The notes under the pieces are model-generated. The model was not told the DNA's origin and did not search any database. It saw nothing but the letters and a program-made list of their open reading frames with translations. 64,000 nucleotides of DNA from Carposina sasakii (Eukaryota; Arthropoda; Insecta; Lepidoptera; Carposinidae): positions 9,672,001-9,736,000 of the forward strand of contig CP053160.1 of the NCBI GenBank assembly GCA_014607495.2, read 5' to 3'. Position numbers and translations under genes: made by a program. Below, one piece after another: positions 1-10,130 of this stretch; position 1 is the first letter of the stretch, and every line of letters begins with the position of its first letter.

Positions 1-179
1 AACTTTACGAGTACAAAACGTAGTCAATAAGCAAATCATCGATACTAACAACAAGGGAAACGCGACAACTAACGGCATTCCATAAAGTACACTCCACGTT
101 AACACGTTTGCACACAAAACACTATTATACCAAACTTTTCCATTTTGGTGTCCATACCGAATTATAATGTATTTCTCAG
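1..179 (+). other. 3' end of an intron of the TRIM-NHL gene
   Basis: AT-rich non-coding sequence ending in ATTTCTCAG at 171-179, a good splice acceptor. An in-frame TAA at 165-167 shows that the reading frame of the following exon cannot extend far into it. The 5' part of the gene lies left of the window. Confidence 0.75.
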
Positions 180-1422
180 GCATCGAGTGAAGGTGAATCT
201 GATGATGATGATGTTGGATCTCTCTCTCAACGTACACCACAGCGTAAACCTGCAACTCCAGTACAAAAACCAGCGCCAGCAGTAAGAAGACCATCAGCTT
301 CCGATACCTCTGCCGCACACAGGCCGGCAGGTCGCGCTGCTAGTACGGAATCCAGCGCGTCAACGGAAAGTTCCGGCTCGGCGGTGAAGCATACAGGTGC
401 GATACTAACCATCGCACAATTGAAAGCAAAGTATAATAATTCCGATGGAATTTCACCAAAACCTTCTGTTCGTTTTCTTTCCACAGGAAACGATAGAACA
501 ACACCGGTGACAACGAACGGAAATGCCGGCGGCGCTCAAAGGGTACAGAGTCGTTTTGTTGGTTCTCAAAGACCAGCACCAGCTCCAGCGCCCGCCGAGC
601 CGGCACACGAGGACTCCGAAACGAGCTCTGAAGAGGAAACTGACTCGTCAGAGGAGAGCGAAGAGGAGCCTGCATCGCAAAGAAAGTCCGAGAGCCAGGC
701 GATGGCTCGAAGTGACATTGGTCCACTACTTGCGCGCAGCAACAACGCTCGTAATGACGCTCATGACTCTAAATCTAACAAGGATACCACGCCTCAGGCC
801 CGTTACCGTACTAGACAAGCTTCTACCGAGGAAGAACCACCTTCTCGTTACGGTACAACCAGTAGTTCTTCATATTCTAATAGATATGGAAATAAACCAA
901 GAGATGACGAAAATAATTCATCATTAGATGATGATTCCAAATACCCTACAGCTAGATCGAGATACCTCGCCCTGAAAGAACGTCGCAACCGTCTTGCAAG
1001 AAGCAAAAGCAGTCACACTGGTTTTGGAGCTGCAGACGATGATGATCAGGACGATCCCGTGTCTCCTACAACTGCATCACCTTCTGCGTATCTTGCAGCT
1101 CGTTACGGCTCCGGCACTGGAGGTTCAGAGCTGTCTCGTAGCCGCTCTTCGCATGCTCTAAAATCTAGAGAAAGTTCTCCGGAACGTCCAACTACAGGTG
1201 AAAAAGACGGCGCGGCCTTAAGTTCTTGGGCCAGGTATTTAAAGAATAAATACGGTTCGCGGGGCAAAGAGCGTGATACGAGTGCTTCATCGAGCACCTC
1301 TCGTCGTCTGTCTCTCGGACTGCCGTTACGTTCGGCAAATGAGCTTGCCAGTTCTGATGACGATTCAAAAAACGCGGCAGGCTCCCCCATCTCCCCTACG
1401 GCGGCTACAGCAGCGGTAGCAG
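180..1422 (+). CDS. tn: TRIM-NHL exon 1 of window: disordered Ser-rich linker
   Basis: Open from the acceptor at 179/180 to the donor CAG|GTTAGA at 1422/1423. The exon is 1243 nt (414 codons plus one base), so the split codon G|GT joins exon 2 in frame; read-through would hit TAG at 1425. No ATG start belongs here: the frame is open back to the acceptor, so this is an internal exon. The protein has poly-Asp and Glu/Ser runs, basic Ser/Arg stretches, and short Tyr-centred motifs: [52 protein letters not shown]. These repeated aromatic/basic motifs in an otherwise unstructured chain suggest short linear interaction sites. Confidence 0.85.
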
Positions 1423-4400
1423 GTTAGAGACATAAGAGTGGCGTGTACATAGGTTTGACGCTTGTTGAAAAGGTTTTCTTATAATTATTGGAGAATTAAT
1501 TGATGAAATGTTATTTCTATCCCAGGTTTCGCAGCAGCAGGTTCCTCCCCTAGGAGCCAGTATCTGCAGAAACGCCGATTACAATTCAGTGTGGGGAGTC
1601 GGGGGAGCGAACCCGGTTGTTTTACTTGGCCTCGTGGAATCGCTGTGGGCCCCGACAATACTATGGTCGTGGCTGATTCTTCAAACCATCGAGTGCAGGT
1701 GGGTTATAGTAAATAATCTTATTACAAAACTATCTTCCTCTCGACACTTAAAATGTTTACATTTCTGCAAAGACGAAAATAGCGCTGACCTTGTGCCAAC
1801 ATTTTAGTGCTCTATTGAGATTTTAGAATTTCTATGTTTAAACTTTGGTAGTTAATTCAATTATTCGATACAAGTTTGTTGGCACTGTATGTTGAATTTA
1901 TCTGAATAGGGTTGTACTCGTTGTACTAAAATGCTGAAATTATTTGGTTTAGTTTGGGAGTGAGTAAGCCGTGAAATTTTGGAATTTGTTGTGAAACCCT
2001 AGATGACATGCTAATTTTTTTTTCGTTAACTCAGTGTAGTACTTTGACTACTGTATAAGTTACAACTTAGAATATAATACTCCATAAAGTAATAAACACA
2101 AATAAACAATTATCATAGTGATAGATTTCATGATATAATTTTGACACATAAGCCTTTATGGCGATTCAAGTTTACACTTTTTTATTTATAAAATTATTAA
2201 TAAAGAAATGGAAAAAATTCCTTACCCGAGTGGGAATCGAACTCACGACCTCTACATACCGTGCTAGAGCTCTAACCACTGAGCTACGGGGTCAATTACT
2301 CGGATGACGAATTTTACCATCTCTCTTCTAACTTTTTTATTCATTTATTTATTTGTTAAATATTTATTAAATTTTTTATTTATGTTCTGACTTATACCCA
2401 AAGGTGTCAACACATTGTGTCACTTAAATGTTGCTTTTAAAAATAAATTCGTAATTAATTTATTATTAACAAACAAACAAAAACAAAATAAACAAGTCTT
2501 AACAATCCACATCGATGTCAAAAATTTGAATGTATCTATTATTCTAACGACTATTATGCTATTTTATTCGAAGATCTAAACTAGACAGCATCCAAACAGC
2601 ATCCGTTATTAAACACTGAGGGCACAAATCCAAAACAAGAACCTCTCTAAACTTGATATATTTCGCAATGTTATTATAACCGAGGAAACGAATGATGTGG
2701 GTGCCTGTCAATATGTGATCAAATGGACTTTGTACACTGTCGTGTGTCGAAAATTACAATTGGTTATATTTAGCCTGAACCCTAATTTACTTCGAATGAA
2801 AATCGAACTTGTGCGTGTTTTCAATTGGGAATTGTATTGTGATTTATAGGCAACGTAGTAAATTACATGTAGTAAAACTGTGTTCCTAATGTACTATTAA
2901 GTACTAAGCAAGTTATGTGTTATCAATTAACATTGATATAAATGATTATGTTAACATTAAATACAGCTCAGAACTTCATGGTCCTAAGATATTATTATTT
3001 TTATTCATTTATAATCATCTATAAATTAAAATAATACTTTGGATTCGTGACCGGCTTAACTGCATATACACGAACTACCATGAGCCACAATCACAACATT
3101 ATTTAGGTATCCTATGAAGCATTGTTATAAATGAACTAAAATTTCAGGTGTTCGACTCAAACGGCATATTTGTGAAAGAGTTCGGACAATACGGTAGCGG
3201 TGAAGGCGAATTTGATTGCCTGGCTGGAGTAGCCGTCAATCGAATTGGACAGTACATCATTGCTGATAGATACAATCATCGTATCCAGGTAAGAAGATAA
3301 TAAATACCTATATTTACACATCATTACTGACATATACAGCCTATTCCAGTCCACTGCTAGACGTAGGCCTCCCCCAGGGTAGGCCCCAAGGGAGTTTACT
3401 GATATGGGTACCATGACACCCGTATCTATAGTGAAGCATAAGTAAATACTTAAGTAAAAGTAACTATTCAAGTAACGATTTTTATTCTATAGTTCAGTAT
3501 TTGCTTGAAGTAAGAAATGTCAAAAGTTAAAATTCTTAGCCAAGTAATAGTCACCGTTTCCTTTACTTAAGCAATTGATTCTAACTTTTGACATTTCTTA
3601 CTTCAATTGCATTATCACGTGAAATTGGGGTTGCTTCCATAGAAAAAAATTATCGTAACCTTACAAAGAATACGATGTATTAAAAAACAATGTTATCTTT
3701 TTACATCCTGTATGTATATAGACAATAGTTATCTGAAAGATTCAGCCAGCGAAGTTAAAGTTGATAAAGAAGATTGCATGTGTCACCCGCTTTATTTTTA
3801 TAATGGATTTTATTACACACATTGGTTCTAAAAAATCCTTTTTGCAAATATTCTAGGATCGAGGATTAAAGTGGACATAAAAGTGTAAAAAGATCCATCA
3901 ATGGATCTTAGTGGAACTAGGGACTTAGTCAAGAAATCACTTAGCAACAAGCAATCACTTCTTTATAGATACGGGTGAAACTTCTATGTCAGTCAAATAT
4001 TAATCAAAGTGGGAACTACCGTCACTCTATCGAGTAGCCTTAAATTAAAAGTTATATTATATCTGTGTAAGTATTCGCCGTTAGCAAAATGAGGACAACC
4101 GGAAATAATACGCGTGAGTGACTATCCGGGACGTCCACATGATTTGACCGACGTCTGATGTCGGTCATACCGTCCTTTTGGATTATGTTTCCGTTAGCTA
4201 TCCATGTTAATAAATTCATCTATTATTATAGAGGTACATAAAATTTTCAAATCTATGTAAACATAGTAGCTGAGCCATAATGATGCTGAATCATAATCTT
4301 TCATAATCACGGCATCATTGATGAAGCGTCAAAGACATGCGGCATATTGTGCTTATAACCTTTCTCAAAGAATTATATCTGTACCAGATTATAAGGAATA

Positions 4401-7400
4401 ATTGGAAATAACTTGATATCCGTCACTATATTCGAAAGCGAAATAAAATATCCGATATAATATACATAGTGGACGCCCGCGACTCCGTCCGCGTGTACTG
4501 CAGAAAAAACAAAATGTCGAAATTAATAAATTCATAATAATAATAATAATAACATTTTCCCGGGACATAAAGTAGCCTATATGTTAAGTGGGACCTGTCA
4601 AAATATATTCCTGAAAACTGCATCGAAATCGGTCCAGCCGTTTCTGAGATTAGCGTGCACAAACATCGCTCCGTTACAATTTTATTATATGTATAGATAA
4701 TATGCATATACAAATTTTCAAATACGTAGCATCTATGCATGTTTTCGATATTTTTCCGCAAAAGAACAAATTTCATATTCTTAGAGGAAAATTTTCAACA
4801 AAATGCAAATAAAGGAAAATGTTTTTAAGTTACTATATTGTAACATTGCGGCAAACGTACTTTGTATCGGAATATTCAGCTGAGCCTTTTCAGAATTTCT
4901 ATTGCTGTAGAAATTTTATGTTAAAAATTTGAATTTTTCACACGTCTAATTATTTTAACAAAAAAAAACCAAATTTACTTTGAGCGGACGCGTTAAATCA
5001 ATTTTTACACTACGCTTTATCTCGTGAAGTGCAGAAAAAACTTGAAATATATTATTTGTAAAAGTCAATAACCCTTTTTAAACGGAATGAAATATTTATT
5101 GCATTTATCCATAACTATACTGTTTATCTATAACTAACTTATTTACAATAAGATGACATACATTATGTATAATCAACTATGTGATGACAGTTTATTTTTC
5201 CACCGTGCACGAATATATCCATACAGGGTGTAACAGAAAGGGTATGTTAAGTGATAAGCTATGTAAATAGCCCACTGTAGAGAACCTATTTCCAAAATTT
5301 GAGACTCGAAATCACATGTTTATTTTCCATGATTGTATGAACATTCCTGAGTTGTTTAGGAATTCACCATACTATCTGGAAAAAATAAACATGTGATTTC
5401 GAGCCTGAAATTTTGTGGATAGATTCCTTTTAGTGGGCTAATTACATAGCTTTTTGCCAATTGTATTGGGCGACCCTGTGACTATTAAATGGGCTTATTG
5501 TGTATTATGTGACAAATTGCTGTTTTTTTGGATCACTTGTGAACTTTTTTGAGGGTACCTTTTTTTTGAAAATCATATATAATGTAAAATTTTTATTTTT
5601 AAGTCATTATATAAGCCTAATGAAACGATCTAAGTAAACTATTTTTTTCCTGAAAATATGAAAATAGTCGGAAAATTTTGGAATTTTCCTCCAAAAATTT
5701 ACAGTGTTTTACACCTTAGAATCATGGTCTGAAGTCATGGTATCAATATTTGCCTGGCTGTCACAAACACCCTGTAAAGATAAATCTTGACAACCCGATA
5801 TTTTTAATTACTACCATTATAGTTATATATAGTTAGCGAGAAACAAGTTAAATAAAAATCTATGCACTTTTACTTAAAAAGTAGTGATTTCTTTTGACTT
5901 TAATTTGAGATAACTTTATAATAATTATCACTGACATAAAATATATTTCTGCCCGAATACCCTGTACAAGTACGTCACCAAGTATCTGTCGGCGGCAGGT
6001 TTAACTAATTAATATTTTCAATCGACAAAACTCAACATTGTCTTGACCCTTTTTAAACCCTTCATTTAAATTACTGAAAAACCAAGACTTCTCTCTCTAA
6101 AGAGTAAAATCTAGATAATCAATGATGTAGTGGCAATTTCCATTTTAAATAAATGTTATTTTAATAAATCTAAATATATATATATATTGTGTAAGTCGTA
6201 ACCTTGCACTAATTTTAATATCTCTCATCTCAAATTCTATGGACATGTTCTCTAAAGTGTGCAAATTTAACAAATTTTCGAATAACATATTCCGTCTGTT
6301 ATACCACGTGTAACATAGCAGATAATACGAGTATAGACGGCTAAAGGACTCGATTCTAGGCTAAAAATAAAACAAAAAAATTACCCTGATAAATAACGTA
6401 TCAAAATCACCGACTTGAAACACGAACTGTGCTCTCAGGCGATAAGTTAGCAACATGTCACTGTTCACTAACATCTGTCCCCGCTATACTAAACGTGTCT
6501 GTAAGATCTTCTTTATGATCCTGCAGTTCTGTCTACACCATTTCGGGAACTCAGCCATATGTATATGTATGTATATATGAAAACACGAATTTCCTTTGTC
6601 TCATGGTCAACCACTTCACAGGTCTTCGACCCATCTGGCAGATTCCTGCGAGCCTTCGGAAGCCAGGGTACTGGAGACGGGAAGTTTAACTACCCTTGGG
6701 GCATCACTACAGATGCCCTCGGATTCATCTATGTGTGTGACAAGGAAAACCATAGAGTACAGGTAAGTAAGATAGGTCTTATCAATATTAAAATTAAATG
6801 CAAAAAACTATTAAACGGATTTAGACTTGGCAGTTTAATGTTGCTTTATCAACAAGTATGCTTCATTCATATCACATAAAGTAAATCCTTCTGATTCCGA
6901 TTCATTGATTTCAAGAGGTAATAGGTAGGTAAGACCCTTAGATTATAATTTATTAAAAAAGCATGGAAAGTTATAAGTAGGTAGGTAAATTAGTATTCCG
7001 AAAAATAGTATTATAAAACAAAGGCCAACCAAAAACAAGCGAAAAAGCCAATTTCAATCAAGTAGATGATTGAAATCGTAAATTACTTAAGAAAATTTAA
7101 TGCGACGCAGTAAAATATTTTATTAGGCTCGTAACAACAAAACAACTGCTTACATTTATAATATCCAATTCTTTTTAAATGCTTTAGGGAAATGAGTTTA
7201 TTCTGTATGTATTCATGGATAGTCCAGAAAAATTGCTATGACTATGATATTATGTACACCAACTACAAAGGAATAAACATGGGAAAACAATATAACTCCA
7301 ACAAACGTCAATAAACGAGTTAGAAGTGCCAAGTGCGTGTCTTATCAATCTACACGTACTAAATCCTTATTTATATACCTCGTGTAAACACTCATAGAAA

Positions 7401-9766
7401 TCAATTTATCATGACGATGTTTTTAGAGCAGCAAACTTTAAAAAATTAAGAAACCGGCCAAAAGAGATAAAATTTGTTTTTGCATAATTTGGTCGGATTT
7501 TTTGCAGTTGAGACAATGTTAATCCAAACAAACGATTTATGCAACATAGAGAAAGAAGCATCAGTATTGATATATTTATTCTTTGTCCAGGTATTCCAAT
7601 CCGATGGAACCTTCGTGGGCAAGTTTGGCTCGTTTGGCCACAAGTTGGGCCAACTCGAGCATCCTCACTACATCGCCGTGTCCAGCACCAACCGCGTGCT
7701 GGTCTCCGACTCCAATAACCACAGGATCCAGGTCTTTGATGTGAACGGAAAGGTGCTATCTTCGTTTGGCGAAGAGGGCTCGGAAGATGGCCAGTTTAAG
7801 TTTCCGAGGTAAATAATGCAGATTTGCAAGATATTTTATCACGTTAGTTAGTAGGTGTCATTTCTAAAGCCATTTTGTTATAAATAAATTACATATATAG
7901 GTAGGTTGCATGTATATGTAATGGAATAAAAACAAAAATACATGGACTAAGAATCAGATTAAAAAGAAAACTTTTAGCACGTGATTTTGTAGGGAAACTA
8001 TTTTTAGGAAAAGTGAAATTATATTTTGATTTACTTTTGATTAGTTTTTTATCAATCTAGGTATTTAAAAAATCCGCATAGATTTCCCATTCTCAAACCA
8101 TATTGTCAGAAAATTATTAAAATGCATAACTTTCCAAGGAAATGCTCTGTACCATTTTCATAATTACGGTAATTCGGCTGGGTCCAAAGCTTTTAACGAG
8201 TGGTCCTCCACAAGGGTCAATTTTTATCATTTTGGGTGCGGAACCACAAAGAGCATTCATTATATTATGCCGCAGCTTCTAAAGATAATACATTCACTCT
8301 TTTTTTTCATTTAAAATCTGTATGTGAAAAATGCTTCTGTGTTTGTAGAGTCTGGCAAAGTTATATTTATGCCATATAAAAAGGTATATTATACAGGGTG
8401 TAACAAAAGGGTATGTTAAGCGAGAAGCTATGTAAATAGCCCACTAAAAGGAACCTATCTACAAAATTTCAGACTCGAAATCACATGTTTAATTTTGCAG
8501 CTAGTATGGAGAATTTCTAATCAACTTAAGAATGTTCATACAATTTTGAAAAATAAACGTGATTTCCAGTCTCAAATTTTGGAAATAGGTTCTCTATAAT
8601 GGTCTATTTACATAGCTTTTCGCTTAACATACCCTTTCTGTTACACCCTGTATAAACACATTAATGGCTTTAAGTATTACCTAAAAGGCTTTGACAGAAC
8701 CACAAGACCACGATGTTATTCCCGATGATAAAGTCAAGCATGATTTCGCAATGACGAAATAATTCATTAAAGTTTATTGAAATCGAAATGCAAAAAAATA
8801 CAATAATTATGTACAAGTTCCTAGTCCTCTCCTCAGCATCTTAAAGAAAACCCTACATTTTAAACCTAAAGATTCAAAGATCGTGTTGTTTATAAGTTAT
8901 AAAGATATTACATCTGATAGGACGTATTTGACAAAGTATGTAAAAATACTATAAAATATTCTCTCATGCCTTGACCGAAATTTCGGAAGCTAAAATAATA
9001 AGACATCGACCTACATACGAATATACGCTCTGTTTACACCTGTTTAAATAGGTTTATGTTTCAAGATCGCTTGAACTGAACTTCGTTTTTGTTCCGGTTT
9101 TATATTTAGTTTTTCGTGCATATTTTGTACTGGCTTGTACAATGAGACTGGAAAGCAATTTTACCACAGATAATATTTAGTCTGAATCAAGTCTATGCAC
9201 TATGCAATTTTTATGATACCATTTTCTTGCTTGTATTTAGTGCAACCAACAATTTTAGTGAAGCAACGAATGACTGGCATGATCTACTGTTATTTTTTAA
9301 TAACAAGTCAATATTGGGCTATCAATAATTGAATTTAGTTATCTTTCTTGAATGTGCAAGAAAATTGTAACATGTAAATGTAAATGGGCCTTAAATGTCA
9401 TCTTTGATTCTTATGATTCACGTGGACCACTTGATAACATGAGATAAATTAGATAAGGTTATCCCACAACCGCCGACCGGTCGGAAGCGGCCTGCATCCA
9501 ACCGATACCCAATTATAACGTTATTTATAAGTACATAATTATTTATTAACAGGGGTGTAGCCGTCGACGACCAAGGTTACATCGTGGTAGCTGACTCCGG
9601 CAACAACAGGATCCAGATCTTCCACCCTGACGGGACCTTCCTCAGGGCCTTCGGATCCTGGGGATCTGGTGATGGAGAGTTCAAGGGTCTTGAAGGCATC
9701 GCCGTTATGTCCGGAGGAAATATCATTGTATGTGACCGCGAGAATCACAGGGTCCAGGTGTTTTAA
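180..9766 (+). CDS. tn: TRIM-NHL protein, thin/abba (TRIM32-like), 3' portion in six exons
   Basis: Joined exons 180-1422, 1526-1698, 3148-3288, 6622-6762, 7591-7808 and 9553-9766 give 709 residues plus stop with all splice phases agreeing. The first 414 residues are disordered linker; the last 290 or so form a six-bladed NHL propeller with the repeated core D-x-x-N-H-R-I/V-Q-V-F and F-G-x-x-G-x-G-x-G-x-F. The last blade ends at VQVF-stop and is probably closed by the strand before blade 1 (residues like [13 protein letters not shown]). In Drosophila, thin is an E3 ubiquitin ligase component of muscle needed for sarcomere and costamere stability. The RING, B-box and coiled coil are not in this window. 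The thin assignment rests on remembered similarity of the NHL blades (for example [31 protein letters not shown]). brat, mei-P26 and wech are alternatives; the NHL family call is much firmer than the symbol. Confidence 0.85.
1423..1525 (+). other. intron 103 bp
   Basis: Donor GTTAGA and acceptor TATCCCAG. It is the shortest intron of the model and has no repeat in it. Confidence 0.8.
1526..1698 (+). CDS. tn: TRIM-NHL exon 2: propeller closure strand and start of blade 1
   Basis: Acceptor TTTCTATCCCAG at 1525, donor GTGCAG|GTGGGT at 1698. The frame gives [20 protein letters not shown], then [20 protein letters not shown] and SSNHRVQ. This is the usual entry into an NHL domain, where the first strand completes the last blade. 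The exon ends exactly after the Gln of HRVQ. The acceptor is followed by three further in-frame AGs (CGCAG, CAG, CAG), so two to four N-terminal codons could be optional. Confidence 0.88.
1699..3147 (+). other. intron 1449 bp with one SINE
   Basis: AT-rich, donor GTGGGT, acceptor TTTCAG. The only recognisable content is a degenerate minus-strand tRNA-headed SINE at about 2189-2325. No other coding or structured sequence was seen. Confidence 0.8.
2189..2325 (-). mobile_element. tRNA-headed SINE, degenerate copy (family F)
   Basis: On the minus strand there is a GAGTTCGATTCCC B box and an A-box-like region at about 2221-2294, followed by a tail (TTTCTTTATTAATAATTT) also seen at 30072-30209 and 30465-30512. 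The tRNA cloverleaf is incomplete, so this is a SINE and not a tRNA gene. Confidence 0.6.
3148..3288 (+). CDS. tn: TRIM-NHL exon 3: one NHL blade
   Basis: Acceptor AAATTTCAG at 3147, donor ATCCAG|GTAAGA at 3288. It is 141 nt, exactly 47 codons, phase 0 at both ends, starting [20 protein letters not shown] and ending [11 protein letters not shown]. It encodes the second half of one blade and the first half of the next, the same cut as exon 4. Confidence 0.92.
3338..3392 (-). mobile_element. 3' end of a lepidopteran SINE (family A)
   Basis: The minus strand reads a GGCCTACGTC..GCAGTGGACTGGAATAGGCTG-like 3' end, the same as the + strand ends near 25650, 40050, 49200 and 51150. Only the terminal 55 bp or so remain. 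Confidence 0.55.
3507..3604. repeat. 23-bp perfect inverted repeat (hairpin)
   Basis: Bases 3507-3529 and 3582-3604 are exact reverse complements (GAAGTAAGAAATGTCAAAAG plus TTA), with a 52-base loop that has further partial pairing. It could be a MITE remnant or a transcribed hairpin inside the thin intron. Confidence 0.75.
4467..4700 (-). mobile_element. Helitron-like element (Lep1 type), minus copy
   Basis: The minus strand ends with the hairpin-bearing GCGGACGGAGTCGCGGGCGT motif and CCACTAT, close to the CTAG end of the copies at 55484 and 61348. Inside is the conserved stretch for AACGGCTGGACCGATTTCGA. It contains a short (AAT)n expansion at 4526-4548. The 5' end is uncertain. Confidence 0.55.
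5222..5457 (+). mobile_element. TA-flanked MITE, family M1, incomplete
   Basis: Starts TACAGGGTGTAACAGAAAGG and runs through the family's inner palindrome (ATCACATGTTTATTTT ... AACATGTGATTT) to the ATAGCTTTTTGCC region. The right terminal repeat is lost where family M2 sequence begins. Compare the complete copy at 8392-8652. Confidence 0.7.
5466..5776 (+). mobile_element. TA-flanked MITE, family M2, 5'-truncated
   Basis: It shares AATCATGGTCTGAAGTCATG and ATATTTGCCTGGCTGTCACA with the fuller copy at 38527-38982 and ends in CACCCTGTA. The left terminal repeat is missing. Confidence 0.65.
6622..6762 (+). CDS. tn: TRIM-NHL exon 4: one NHL blade
   Basis: Acceptor CCACTTCACAG at 6621, donor GTACAG|GTAAGT at 6762. 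It is again 141 nt (47 codons), phase 0 at both ends, [20 protein letters not shown] ... [12 protein letters not shown]. Size, phase and cut position match exon 3, consistent with blade-by-blade exon duplication. Confidence 0.92.
6763..7590 (+). other. intron 828 bp
   Basis: AT-rich between donor GTAAGT and acceptor TTTGTCCAG. I see no repeat or structure that I can name. Confidence 0.8.
7591..7808 (+). CDS. tn: TRIM-NHL exon 5: one and a half NHL blades
   Basis: Acceptor TTCTTTGTCCAG at 7590, donor CCGAG|GTAAAT at 7808. It is 218 nt, so it ends two bases into an Arg codon completed by the G at 9553. It starts [20 protein letters not shown] and runs through [20 protein letters not shown] to GQFKFPR. 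An intron expected after NHRIQ is absent here, so two blade units are fused in this exon. Confidence 0.92.
8392..8652. mobile_element. TA-flanked MITE, family M1, complete
   Basis: A 261-bp element starting TACAGGGTGTAACAAAAGGG and ending CCCTTTCTGTTACACCCTGTA. The inverted arms extend about 80 bp (CTATGTAAATAGCCCACTA on the left, its inverted counterpart on the right). TA at both ends is consistent with a Tc1/mariner-type target duplication. There is no coding capacity; it would need a transposase in trans. Confidence 0.85.
9467..9509 (-). mobile_element. RTE-type LINE 3' scrap
   Basis: The minus strand matches the sequence at 15623-15665 (GGTTGGATGCAGG, GCTTCCGACCGGTCGG) almost base for base. 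It is a short fragment of the C-terminal coding region of the same RTE family that hosts the Transib element. Confidence 0.6.
9553..9766 (+). CDS. tn: TRIM-NHL exon 6: last NHL blades and stop
   Basis: Acceptor TTATTAACAG at 9552; the first base completes the Arg codon, followed by [20 protein letters not shown] and [20 protein letters not shown], then VQVF and TAA at 9764-9766. Ending the protein on the VQVF strand is usual for NHL-terminal TRIM proteins. A strong donor (TTTTAAG|GTGAGT) follows the stop by one base, and a weaker in-frame donor CAG|GTGTTT lies at 9757/9758, at the same position as the blade introns upstream. Confidence 0.9.
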
Positions 9767-9767
9767 G

Positions 9768-9983
9768 GTGAGTTGGTAATAGTTTTATGATGGCTGATAA
9801 ATTAAGTTATTGTTTTTGTGGTTTTTGTCATCCCGTAGTAGACCCAAAAGCTAAATCAAAGAATATTGCTTTTCCGATGATATATTATTATGTAATGTAA
9901 TAATATAAATGCAAATAAATAAAATTAATTAATTCAACTTAAATTAATATCATACCAATAAGATATAAAATATTTTTTTTTAG
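9768..9983 (+). other. probable 3'UTR intron
   Basis: Donor AAG|GTGAGT one base after the stop codon, and acceptor with a T-rich tract TATTTTTTTTTAG at 9971-9983. Both sites are near consensus. With the junction one base from the stop it would not be expected to trigger nonsense-mediated decay. If retained, AATAAA-type signals near 9914 could end the message. Confidence 0.55.
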
Positions 9984-10130
9984 ATCAAAGAATCTTCACA
10001 TGAGCAAGCAGAAGAAAATCAATCCAAAGAATCCGATGAATCAGAACAGAATGCGACATTTTTAACATTTTTTTTATATCGATGTAAATATTTAATTTAT
10101 CGTTTACGCCGAAAATAAAAATGTAAGCTG
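9984..10130 (+). other. terminal exon: 3'UTR or alternative C-terminal tail
   Basis: From the acceptor at 9983, phase 0 stays open for 44 codons: an acidic/polar first half (IKESSHEQAEENQSKESDES) then a hydrophobic/basic end, stopping at TAA 10116-10118 inside the poly(A) signal. If exon 6 is spliced at 9757 rather than 9767, this tail would replace VF-stop. The default reading is non-coding 3'UTR. Confidence 0.45.
10114..10119 (+). terminator. poly(A) signal AATAAA
   Basis: First AATAAA after the probable 3'UTR acceptor; the nearest candidate 3' end for the thin transcript. Several further AATAAA motifs occur down to about 11475, so a longer 3'UTR is possible. Confidence 0.5.

Larger units (their letters stand above)
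3289..6621 (+). other. intron 3333 bp carrying several mobile-element remnants
   Basis: It holds a SINE 3' end (3338-3392), a 23-bp perfect inverted repeat (3507-3604), a minus-strand Helitron-like piece (4467-4700), and two MITE copies (5222-5457, 5466-5776). The rest is AT-rich without recognised features. The donor is GTAAGA. Confidence 0.8.
7809..9552 (+). other. intron 1744 bp with a complete MITE and an RTE scrap
   Basis: Contains the complete M1 MITE (8392-8652) and a minus-strand RTE LINE scrap (9467-9509). The remainder is AT-rich with no recognised feature. This intron is phase 2, unlike the phase-0 blade introns. Confidence 0.8.

Noticed and set aside
384..1427. A 347-aa stand-alone protein starting at 384
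   Set aside because: The start is a GTG inside a frame open back to the acceptor at 179, and the stop at 1425 lies in the intron after a phase-matched donor at 1422. It is an internal exon.
180..9766. Identity as brat, mei-P26 or wech instead of thin
   Set aside because: The blade sequences fit my memory of thin best and the long Ser-rich linker with RYG motifs also fits, but without a search this stays a preference.
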